From QHWK01 sp035259385 (GTDB taxonomy: Bacteria; Acidobacteriota; Vicinamibacteria; Vicinamibacterales; CAVVIG01), in the NCBI GenBank assembly GCA_035259385.1, contig DATFWL010000550.1, positions 1 to 64,000 of the forward strand: a stretch of DNA of 64,000 nucleotides, in the 5' to 3' direction. The notes under the pieces were generated by a model. It worked only from the letters and a program-made list of their open reading frames with translations, was not told the DNA's origin and ran no database searches. Within the stretch, counting starts at the first letter, position 1. The number at the start of each line of letters is the position of its first letter. The translations under genes and the position numbers were made by a program. Shown one piece after another: positions 16,498 to 23,660 of the stretch.

Positions 16498-16725
16498 GCC
16501 GTCAAGACGATCACCATCGACATGGAGGCCTACGAGGCGTTGGCGCGCCGCAAGGGACCTGGGGAATCGTTCTCCGACGTGATCAAGCGGCAGTTCAGAG
16601 GCGGAACCGGCGCCGATCTGCTGCGGGCAGCACAGCGCGCGAACATCAGTGACGAAACCCTCGACGCTGTCGAACGGCAAATCAAATTGCGTCGCAGGGA
16701 CCGGCCGCGCATCCCGAAACTGTGA
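16495..16725 (+). CDS. vapB: VapB-family antitoxin
   Basis: 76 aa. The N-terminal KTITIDMEAYEAL and GESFSDVIKR segments are typical of the VapB antitoxin family (DUF217 type), with a basic C-terminus that would wrap the toxin. It neutralises the PIN ribonuclease encoded next and, as in known VapBC modules, probably represses its own promoter. The stop overlaps the toxin start (GTGA). ATG 16495 is preferred over an in-frame GTG at 16480 because the family begins at this methionine. Confidence 0.85.
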   Translation: MAVKTITIDMEAYEALARRKGPGESFSDVIKRQFRGGTGADLLRAAQRANISDETLDAVERQIKLRRRDRPRIPKL

Positions 16726-17129
16726 TTCACATCGACTCGTCGTTTGCGATCGATCTGTTGCGCGAACAGCGTCGGCGGCGGCCGGGCCCGGCCAGTGCGT
16801 GGGTCGACGCCCATGGCGATACGCCGTTGGGCGCCTCCGTTTTCGTCTGGTGCGAGCTGGAACTCGGGGCAACGGCTGCCGCTGATCCGGATCTCGAGCG
16901 TCAGCGCGTCCGCGATTACTTGCATACGGTCACCATCGTCTATCCGGACGAGCGGTTCGCACCGGCGTACGGGAGCCTGGTCGAACGCTTGCAGCAGCGC
17001 GGAACGCTGCCGGGCACGATCGATGTTCTCATCGCCACGGCAGCGTTGGTGGACAAGGTTCCGATCGTGACCGCCAACGTCAAGCACTTCGACGCAGTGC
17101 CCGGTCTCCGTGTGCTGTCCTATCGCTAA
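16722..17129 (+). CDS. vapC: VapC-family PIN-domain ribonuclease toxin
   Basis: 135 aa. The PIN acidic residues are recognisable: Asp in IHIDSSF, Glu in WCELELG, Asp in GTIDVLIA; the fourth position reads TANVKHF, where Asn is common. These form the Mg-dependent RNase centre that cuts tRNA or rRNA in known VapC toxins. The GTG start overlaps the antitoxin stop by 4 nt, giving coupled synthesis. The module sits between a decayed kinase gene and a TetR gene. Confidence 0.88.
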   Translation: MIHIDSSFAIDLLREQRRRRPGPASAWVDAHGDTPLGASVFVWCELELGATAAADPDLERQRVRDYLHTVTIVYPDERFAPAYGSLVERLQQRGTLPGTIDVLIATAALVDKVPIVTANVKHFDAVPGLRVLSYR

Positions 17130-17147
17130 TCGCCAGTTGAGAGTCGA

Positions 17148-17768
17148 TCAGGTGAGGCTGGCGCGAATCAGCGGCGCGCTCCGTTCGTAGAGCGCCAGTC
17201 CGGCGTCGCGATTCGGGCCGAGCTGTCCGTTGATCGCGAGCATCGCGATGCCGTGCACCGCGGCCCACACGAAGTGCGAGAGCTCGCGCGCGTCGCCCTG
17301 CCGAATCAGCTTCGCCCGCTGCAGATCGACGATCATGTCGACCAGCGCCTGGAACGCCGCGCTGGCATCCGCGATCAGCTCCGGCTCGTCCCGGCACCGC
17401 TCGAGGAAGCGCCCGAACATCACCTGATAGTGCGCCTGGTTGTCGATCGCGAAGCGCACGTAGGCCGCCCCCATCGCAATCAGCTGATCGCGCGGCGTGG
17501 CGGCGCCGGCACGGGCCCGATCGAGCGTCGTCTTCAACGCGACGAATCCTTCGCGCGCGACCACCGCCAGGAGGGCGTCCTTGTCGGCGAAATGGCGGTA
17601 GAGCGCGGTCCGCGACACGCCGAGGGCGGCGCCGACGCCGCGCAGGGTGAGCGCGTCGACGCCCGACCGCTGAATGGTGCGGACCGCTTCGTCGACGAGC
17701 GCGCGGCGGAGGCTGCCGTGGTGGTAGCGGCCGCGCGGTTTCCGCGCCGGTGATTTCGGTGTTGACAT
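17148..17768 (-). CDS. TetR-family transcriptional regulator
   Basis: 206 aa. The N-terminal helix-turn-helix is clear (TLRGVGAALGVSRTALYRHF, then DKDALL), followed by an all-helical ligand domain of the WHG/TetR_C_33 kind. It would repress until a small ligand binds. ATG 17768 is preferred over 17777 because a TACAAT box (17781-17776) would overlap the earlier codon. It is divergent from two membrane protein genes across a spacer carrying a palindrome, so these are the likely targets along with itself. Confidence 0.9.
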   Translation of the reverse strand: MSTPKSPARKPRGRYHHGSLRRALVDEAVRTIQRSGVDALTLRGVGAALGVSRTALYRHFADKDALLAVVAREGFVALKTTLDRARAGAATPRDQLIAMGAAYVRFAIDNQAHYQVMFGRFLERCRDEPELIADASAAFQALVDMIVDLQRAKLIRQGDARELSHFVWAAVHGIAMLAINGQLGPNRDAGLALYERSAPLIRASLT

Positions 17769-17790
17769 TGTCCACATTGTAGCCTATCTT
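17762..17790 (+). promoter_or_regulatory. Sigma70-type promoter TTGACA-N17-TATCTT
   Basis: A consensus -35 and a 4/6 -10 at ideal spacing drive rightward transcription toward the membrane protein genes. The leftward TACAAT box of tetR lies inside the same stretch. Confidence 0.6.
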
Positions 17791-17811
17791 GATGTTGACG
17801 GCGACAACATC
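17791..17811. promoter_or_regulatory. Candidate TetR operator
   Basis: Perfect 7-base arms GATGTTG and CAACATC with a 7-base centre begin right behind the -10 box and cover the expected transcription start. TGTTGAC is also repeated at 17760. Confidence 0.55.
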
Positions 17812-17841
17812 TGGTCGCCAGCCACCGCAGGAGAGCCGCCA

Positions 17842-18795
17842 ATGAGATCGCTCTGGAAGACGCACGCCCCGCTCACCGCCGCCAGCCTCGTGCTCGTCGC
17901 CGCCCTCGCCGCGTTCGCCGTCGGGCTGCTCGTCGACCCGCGCACGATCGCCGGCGCGCCGGCCTGGCTCAAACCGGCCAAGTTCGCCGCGTCGATCGCC
18001 ATTTACGGACTGACCCTCGTCTGGATGTTTCAGTTCCTGCCGGGCTGGCCCCGCACCCGCGCCGCCGTCGGCTGGATCACGGCCATCGTCGGCCTGCTCG
18101 AGACGGCGCTGGTGGCCCTCCAGGCCTGGCGCGGCACGACGAGCCACTTCAACCTCGGCACGCCGTTCGATCGCACGGTGTTCGCGGTGATGGGCGCGGC
18201 GATTCTCGTCCAGTGGACCGCCAGCCTCGCGCTCGTTGCGGCGGTCTGGCGCCAGCCGTTCCCGGATCGCGCGCTGGGTTCGGCGCTGCGGGCGGGACTG
18301 GTTCTCGCGATCCTGGGCGCCGCGATGGGCGGGCTGATGACCCGGCCGACGGCCGAGCAGGTCGAGGCCGTTCACGCAACGGGGCGCATGATCGTGTCCG
18401 GCGCCCACACGGTCGGCGGGCCGGACGGCGGCCGCGGCCTGCCGGGGATGATGTGGAGCGCTGAGCACGGAGACCTTCGCGTGCCGCACTTTCTGGGACT
18501 GCACGCGCTGCAGGTGCTGCCGCTGATTGCCGTCGTGCTCGGCCTGCTCGGGACGCGCATCAGCGGCGGCGAGCGGCTTCGGCTCGTACGCGTCGCCGGC
18601 TTCGGCTACGCGGCGTTCATGGCGATCCTGCTGTGGCAGGCCTTGCGCGGCCAGTCAGTGGCTGCGCCGGATGGAATGACAATCGTCATGCTCGCCATCT
18701 GGGCCGTGAGTACAGCAGTCGCGGCCGTCGCGCCGGTCGGTGGCCGCGTGCTGGCAGTCCGCACCACGTCCGTTCTCGCGCTGAGGGCCCAATGA
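17842..18795 (+). CDS. Integral membrane protein of unknown function
   Basis: 317 aa with about eight hydrophobic segments and short loops. One loop before the C-terminal half carries a conserved-looking His pair (VPHFLGLHALQVLP) and another GAHTVGGPDGG. I do not recognise the family. A ribosome binding site (GGAG) precedes the ATG. It forms an operon with the next gene (ATGA overlap) and is divergent from a TetR regulator, a layout common for stress- or ligand-induced membrane functions. Confidence 0.78.
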   Translation: MRSLWKTHAPLTAASLVLVAALAAFAVGLLVDPRTIAGAPAWLKPAKFAASIAIYGLTLVWMFQFLPGWPRTRAAVGWITAIVGLLETALVALQAWRGTTSHFNLGTPFDRTVFAVMGAAILVQWTASLALVAAVWRQPFPDRALGSALRAGLVLAILGAAMGGLMTRPTAEQVEAVHATGRMIVSGAHTVGGPDGGRGLPGMMWSAEHGDLRVPHFLGLHALQVLPLIAVVLGLLGTRISGGERLRLVRVAGFGYAAFMAILLWQALRGQSVAAPDGMTIVMLAIWAVSTAVAAVAPVGGRVLAVRTTSVLALRAQ

Positions 18796-19208
18796 GTCCG
18801 GAACGCGTCTTTGCGATCGCCAATCTCGTCGCCGCCGCCGCGTGGCTGCTGCTGGCTGTCCTGCCGCGGCAGCGGTGGGTGACGACGATCGTGACCGGAA
18901 CCGCGGTGCCGGCGTTCTTCGCGGTCGCGTACATCGCGATCATCGGGTCGCAGTGGGGGACCAGCTCCGGCAGCTTCTCGACGCTTGGCGGCGTCAGCAC
19001 CCTGTTCGCCAACCCCTGGCTGCTGCTCGCCGGCTGGCTTCACTATCTCGCGTTCGACCTGCTCGCCGGCACGTGGGAGGTGAGCGACGCTCGCGAGCGC
19101 GACGTTCCGCATCTCCTGGTGGTGCCGTGCCTCGCGTTGACGTTCATGTTCGGCCCGGCGGGCTGGCTGCTCTACAACGGCGTTCGCGCGCGGTACCGCC
19201 GCGCCTGA
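18792..19208 (+). CDS. ABA4-like (DUF4281) membrane protein
   Basis: 138 aa, about four transmembrane helices. The segment NPWLLLAGWLHYLAFDLLAG matches the signature of the ABA4-like family, named from a plant protein needed for neoxanthin formation; bacterial members have no settled role. The ATG overlaps the stop of the preceding membrane protein gene. The pair is probably controlled by the divergent TetR regulator. Confidence 0.8.
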   Translation: MSPERVFAIANLVAAAAWLLLAVLPRQRWVTTIVTGTAVPAFFAVAYIAIIGSQWGTSSGSFSTLGGVSTLFANPWLLLAGWLHYLAFDLLAGTWEVSDARERDVPHLLVVPCLALTFMFGPAGWLLYNGVRARYRRA

Positions 19209-19214
19209 CGTGCG

Positions 19215-19943
19215 TTACTTGAGCAGCGCGCGCGCTTTGGCCTTGAACTCCTGATCCTCCGGCGCGAAGTCGGGATCGAGCGGCGCGTCGAGCACCGCCT
19301 GAAGCTCGGCGCGCCCCTCAGCCTTCCGGCCGTCGTCGAGCAGCACTTCGGCGAGGAAGAAGTGCGACGCGGTGCTGTTCGGGTTGTATTTCAGCGACGC
19401 GCGCAGGTGCGCTTCGGCTTCCTTGCGGCTGCCGCCGAAGAGGCCGGGCACCTTGAAGTACCAGCGGCCCAGCGCGCGATCGGCGGAGCCCTGCTGAAAC
19501 GCCGGATCGAGCCGCAGCACGGTCTCGAGTTCTTCCTTGATTGGCTTGCGGTACTTGAGGCCCTGCCGCAGGCCGTACGACTCGGCGAGCGCTCCCATGT
19601 TCGCGGCGAGCCAGAAGTGACCCTCGGGACGATTCGGCTGGGCAGCGATCGCCTTGCGCCCGGCGTCGATGCCGGTTTCGTAGAACGCGCGCCGCTCGCG
19701 CTCGTCGGCGTGGCCGCCGAGCCAGTAGTCGGCGCGCGCGAGCTTCCAGGCTGCGTCGAAATTCCGCGGGTCGGCCGCGAGCGCCTGCTGCCATGAATCG
19801 GCTGCTCTTCGCGCGCTCGCGAGATTCGCTCGATCGGCGTAGAGCCGATCCGCTTCGACGGCGTGCGAGTCGCGCGGCTGTGGGTCAGGCGGCTGAGCCG
19901 CCGGACCGGGGATATAGAATAGGAGGATGCAGGACGCGATCAG
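19215..19943 (-). CDS. TPR-type repeat protein, start unresolved
   Basis: About 240 aa. It is helical and repeat-rich: RRAADSWQQALAADPRNFDA, AIAAQPNRPEGHFWLAAN, ETVLRLDPAFQQGSAD and ASLKYNPNSTASHFFLAEVL read as tetratricopeptide units. A hydrophobic stretch (LIASCILLFYIPGPAAQ) could be a signal peptide. The difficulty is the start: no ATG, GTG or TTG lies between the folE start region and the first repeat, and the only nearby candidate is a CTG at 19943; an ATG at 20033 is deep inside folE on the other strand. Either it starts inside folE or it has lost its original 5' end. Probably periplasmic; function unknown. Confidence 0.7.
   Translation of the reverse strand: MIASCILLFYIPGPAAQPPDPQPRDSHAVEADRLYADRANLASARRAADSWQQALAADPRNFDAAWKLARADYWLGGHADERERRAFYETGIDAGRKAIAAQPNRPEGHFWLAANMGALAESYGLRQGLKYRKPIKEELETVLRLDPAFQQGSADRALGRWYFKVPGLFGGSRKEAEAHLRASLKYNPNSTASHFFLAEVLLDDGRKAEGRAELQAVLDAPLDPDFAPEDQEFKAKARALLK
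19915..19920 (+). promoter_or_regulatory. -10 box (TAGAAT) for folE
   Basis: TAGAAT ends 6 nt before the folE ATG. The AGGAGG at 19921-19926 touches the ATG directly, too close to act as a normal ribosome binding site, so a leaderless start is likely. Confidence 0.45.
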
Positions 19944-20532
19944 GACGCTGCTGTACGAAATCGGCGAGGATCCAGCACGGGAAGGACTGCTCGACACGCC
20001 GAAGCGCGTCGAGAAGGCGTATCGCTTTCTCACCAGCGGCTACCACGCCAATATCGATCAGGTACTGAACAACGCGCTCTTCACCGTCGATTATAACGAG
20101 ATGGTGATCGTCAAGGACATCGACTTCTACAGTCTCTGCGAGCACCATCTGCTGCCGTTCTTCGGCAAGTGCCACGTCGCGTACATCCCGAGCACGAAGG
20201 TGATCGGTCTCAGCAAGATTCCACGGCTGGTGGACGTGTTCGCACGCCGCCTGCAGGTGCAGGAGCGCCTCACGAATCAGATCGCCGACACGATTCGCGA
20301 AAAGATCACGCCGCTCGGCGTGGCCGTCGTGATGGAAGCGACGCACCTGTGCATGTCGATGCGCGGCGTCGAGAAGCAGAATTCGTTCTGCGTCACGAGC
20401 GCGATGTCGGGCGCCTTCCACGACAACTCGCGCACGCGGATGGAATTTCTGGAGCTGATCAAGCTGCGCAGCGTCGTCCCGGGCGCGCGCGAGAGCGCCA
20501 CGCCCGGCTTCGCGTGTGTGGTGGACGATTAG
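19927..20532 (+). CDS. folE: GTP cyclohydrolase I
   Basis: 201 aa. It converts GTP to 7,8-dihydroneopterin triphosphate, the first step of folate (and pterin) synthesis. The zinc ligands are visible in SLCEHHLLPF (Cys, His) and THLCMSMRG (Cys), with the GTP-binding stretch IGLSKIPRLVDVFARRLQ and QERLTNQIAD. Length is typical of the short bacterial type I enzymes. It stands alone; the opposite-strand TPR gene begins over its first bases. Confidence 0.97.
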   Translation: MQDAIRTLLYEIGEDPAREGLLDTPKRVEKAYRFLTSGYHANIDQVLNNALFTVDYNEMVIVKDIDFYSLCEHHLLPFFGKCHVAYIPSTKVIGLSKIPRLVDVFARRLQVQERLTNQIADTIREKITPLGVAVVMEATHLCMSMRGVEKQNSFCVTSAMSGAFHDNSRTRMEFLELIKLRSVVPGARESATPGFACVVDD

Positions 20533-20603
20533 GTCGGGTCGGTCCGACCTACTTGACGCACCCGACCTACCCGACCCACCAGACCTACCTGACCCACCAG
20601 GCC
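20531..20603. repeat. Intergenic GGTCGG/CCGACC hairpin and tandem CCGACC/CCACC units
   Basis: AGGTCGG pairs with CCGACCT right behind the folE stop, followed by several degenerate CCCGACCTA and CCCACCAGA units. Same family as 9058-9162. It lies between the convergent ends of folE and a TonB receptor gene and may serve as a terminator. Confidence 0.5.
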
Positions 20604-20604
20604 T

Positions 20605-23538
20605 CTAGAACTTGAACGCCGCGCGCAGCACGACGGTCCGCGGCGGCAGAATCGCCGTCGGCGACAGGAACTGCGTGAGCCTGGCGCTCTGACCGGTCGT
20701 CGGATCCGTGAAGGTGGATGCTGGTGTCAGCGACCGCGCCTGCCACACCCAGTTCGCATTGGTCAGGTTGTCGAGATCGATCGTCGCTTCGAGCTCGCGA
20801 TTGCTGTCGAACTTGAAGACCTTCCCGGCGCGCACGTCGATGCGATTCTGGAAGTCGAGGCGGCGGTTGCCGAGCGGCTCGAGGTTGATCGTCTGCGCGG
20901 CGCCGAACGCCATGGCCTGCGTGATCTGCCGCGTGATCGCCGGTCCGCTCACGCCGCTGTAGTTGCCGCTCACGATGACGTCGTACCACGGCAGGATGTA
21001 CATCCCCGTCAACTTGAACTGATTCGGCTTGTCGGCGTTCGAGGCGCCGCAGGCCGGGCACCGCGTCGTCGCGGTCGGTGAGTTCACGACGACGTCAGGC
21101 GTGATCGGCCCTGCCACGTTGATGAGGAAGTTCGGCGAGACGTCGACGGCGACTCCCTCGATCCGGTTACTCGACAGCGTGTAGCCCGCCAGCATCGACC
21201 AGCGATCGGTGAAGCGCTTCGTCAGCGTCAGCTCGAGCCCCTGGTAGCGCTGCTTGACGTCTCGATCGTTGGTGATGACGACCCGGTTCGCCGCCGAGAT
21301 CCGCTGGTAGTACCCGAAGGTACCGTCGTCGGCGGTGCCGATGAAGCCGTCGGGGCCCGGGTCGATGCCGGTGCTCAGCGTCGACGCGTACGGGTTGTCC
21401 GGATTCATCGATGCCTGGGTGTTGTTCTCGCGTCGATAGGTGTAGATCGCGCTCAGCTTCAGGCTGGTCATCAGCTCGCGGTCGACTGCGAAGCTGTACT
21501 CGTCGGTATACGGCCGCGAGAAGTTCGGATCGATCGAGGTGGCGATTTGTCCGTTCACGACCACCGCGTTCACGACTGGCGTGCCAGTCTGCTCGCCGAG
21601 CTGGAACTTGTGATCGCCGTTGAGATCGTTCCAGACGTACTGCTCGCTGTAGTTGGCGTTGCGGTTCACGTTGCTCACGCCGCCGCCGCCGGTGGACAGG
21701 ACGTAATAGTACCGCCCGTACGAACCCTTCAGCGCCGTTTTTCCGTCGCCCATCAGGTCGTACACCGCGCTGATGCGCGGGCCGACCGTGTTCCACTTCA
21801 CCACGTCGCGGATTTCCTGGTACTGCCGCGGCTGCGCCGCGAAGCCGCCGATGCCGGCCGTTGCGAATGGCGAGGGCGGGCTCGACTGCTCCGGAAGGTA
21901 GCCCTCGAGGCTTTCGAAGCGGAGGCCGCCGCTGACGGTGAACCGCTTGACGCTGTAACTATCTTGCGCGTAGAGCGCCAGCACGTTGAGCGCGGTCGCG
22001 TCGTTCTGCGGCGTCGCGTACAGGGTGACGTTCTGCGGCGTGAATCCGCCGCCGGCGCTCGTGTAGAACACCTGCACGTTATCCGGCCGCGTCGTCTCGT
22101 TGCGCGTGACGGCGTGCGTGTAGTCGAATCCGAACTTGAATTCGTGGCGTCCGCCAAGCGCCTCGTCGATGTAGTACTGACCGGTCCCGTTTGCCTGGTA
22201 GCGATCGCGGTGCCGGACCACCTGGGTCGGGTTGTTGCCGTAGATGATCCCGGTCGCGTTGTCGGTGAGGGACTGGTTCGAGCCGCCGTTGAAGTAGGTC
22301 GGGAACAGGATCTTGTTGAGGCCGAGGCGTGCGTCGATGAACAGGTTCTTGCCGAGCACGGAGTTCCACAGCCCCTGCACCAGGTCGAACATGTCCTCTT
22401 CGTCCACCGTCGATTCCGGCACCGTGATCGCCGCGCTGTTCAGCAGGCGGTTTGGCTTGCTGTAGCGCTGGCGTGAGTAGAAACCGGTGATCCGGTTGTT
22501 CTGATTCGCCTGCCAGGTGACGTTCCCGAGTCCTGACGTGATGTTCGTCTGATCGAGCACGCTCTGCGAGTTCTGCACCGGCACGTTCTGGTGCACGCGC
22601 CAGTCGCGGAACGATCCGAAGAAGCGCAGTTTGTTCTGCACCAGCGGCCCGCCAGCGCTGACGTTGACGTCGGAGACGAAGTCGGACGTGTTGCCATCGG
22701 GCCGGAAGCCGTAGGCCTGCAGCGTCGGGTCGTGATCGTTGCGCGCCTGGAGCGAATCGCCTGTCCAGGTAAACGTCGAACGACCGTTCCACGAGTTGCC
22801 TCCGGTCTTGGTGACCATGTTCAGGAACACCCCGGAGGTCGGCACCGTGATGTCATGCGCGCCGGTCGACACCTGAATGTCGTCGAACGCGTCGAAGTCG
22901 TAGTAGAAGCCGGCCGCCCCGATCGCGGCGGGATCGCCGACGTTGATGCCGTTCAGAAACGACGTGTTCTGCGCGCTCGCGGTGCCGCGCGCGCTGAAGG
23001 TCCCCTGCAGCCCGCCGGAGGTGCCGCCGACGTCGGGGCGGCTGATCACCAGGCCCGGCACCTTGGCCTCGACCAGCGCCCAGATGTCGCGCCCGCCCGG
23101 CGTCGCCTGAATCAGCTGTTCGCTGAGGTTCACAGCCACGGTGGCGCTGGTGGTGTCGACGGTCGGCGACTGGCCAGCGACGGTGACCGTCTCAGCGAGC
23201 GTGGCCACCTTGAGGCCCTGCTCGATCGGCGTCGTCTGCCCGACGAGGACAACGATGCCCTGACGTACGACGGTCTGGAAGCCCGACAGCTCGAGCCTCA
23301 CTTCGTACGTGCCGGGCACCAGCGACGGGAAGCGGTACGTGCCGGCGGCATCGGTGACGCCGTTCATGGAGCCCGACACGAGGACCGGACTGCTGATGGT
23401 GATCGTGACCCCAGGGACGACGGCTCCCTGATCGTCGGTCGCCCTCACCAGAATGCTGCCGGTCTGCACCTGCGCACTGGCAGATGCCGCGACGCCGGAC
23501 GCGAGCAACACCAATAGGAGACGCACACACCGTTTCAT
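20605..23538 (-). CDS. TonB-dependent outer-membrane receptor
   Basis: 977 aa. A signal peptide (cut after ASASA) leads into a carboxypeptidase-regulatory-like beta-sandwich (about 25-110; GVTITISSPV.. PGTYEVRLELSGFQTV), a plug domain (about 115-230; SARGTASAQNTSFLNGINV, FDAFDDIQVSTGAHDI) and a beta-barrel to the terminal Phe (VLRAAFKF). This is the Oar/CarboxypepD_reg-type receptor common in acidobacteria, which imports an unknown large substrate with TonB energy. An AGGAGG precedes the ATG. It is divergent from the S9 peptidase gene, which hints at peptide uptake and breakdown. Confidence 0.93.
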   Translation of the reverse strand: MKRCVRLLLVLLASGVAASASAQVQTGSILVRATDDQGAVVPGVTITISSPVLVSGSMNGVTDAAGTYRFPSLVPGTYEVRLELSGFQTVVRQGIVVLVGQTTPIEQGLKVATLAETVTVAGQSPTVDTTSATVAVNLSEQLIQATPGGRDIWALVEAKVPGLVISRPDVGGTSGGLQGTFSARGTASAQNTSFLNGINVGDPAAIGAAGFYYDFDAFDDIQVSTGAHDITVPTSGVFLNMVTKTGGNSWNGRSTFTWTGDSLQARNDHDPTLQAYGFRPDGNTSDFVSDVNVSAGGPLVQNKLRFFGSFRDWRVHQNVPVQNSQSVLDQTNITSGLGNVTWQANQNNRITGFYSRQRYSKPNRLLNSAAITVPESTVDEEDMFDLVQGLWNSVLGKNLFIDARLGLNKILFPTYFNGGSNQSLTDNATGIIYGNNPTQVVRHRDRYQANGTGQYYIDEALGGRHEFKFGFDYTHAVTRNETTRPDNVQVFYTSAGGGFTPQNVTLYATPQNDATALNVLALYAQDSYSVKRFTVSGGLRFESLEGYLPEQSSPPSPFATAGIGGFAAQPRQYQEIRDVVKWNTVGPRISAVYDLMGDGKTALKGSYGRYYYVLSTGGGGVSNVNRNANYSEQYVWNDLNGDHKFQLGEQTGTPVVNAVVVNGQIATSIDPNFSRPYTDEYSFAVDRELMTSLKLSAIYTYRRENNTQASMNPDNPYASTLSTGIDPGPDGFIGTADDGTFGYYQRISAANRVVITNDRDVKQRYQGLELTLTKRFTDRWSMLAGYTLSSNRIEGVAVDVSPNFLINVAGPITPDVVVNSPTATTRCPACGASNADKPNQFKLTGMYILPWYDVIVSGNYSGVSGPAITRQITQAMAFGAAQTINLEPLGNRRLDFQNRIDVRAGKVFKFDSNRELEATIDLDNLTNANWVWQARSLTPASTFTDPTTGQSARLTQFLSPTAILPPRTVVLRAAFKF

Positions 23539-23647
23539 GCTTCCTCCTGATAGAAGTCCGCCGACTCTATCAAACCGTTGTATTGGATTTCAGTTCGATT
23601 TACCAGCCGTTGTCGCGAGAGTCACTGCGTGTCCGGAAACTTGGATT

Positions 23648-23653
23648 TATACT
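23648..23653 (+). promoter_or_regulatory. -10 box (TATACT) for S9 peptidase gene
   Basis: TATACT ends 7 nt before the ATG at 23661 with no ribosome binding site; probably a leaderless start. Confidence 0.5.
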
Positions 23654-23660
23654 GCCCGGT

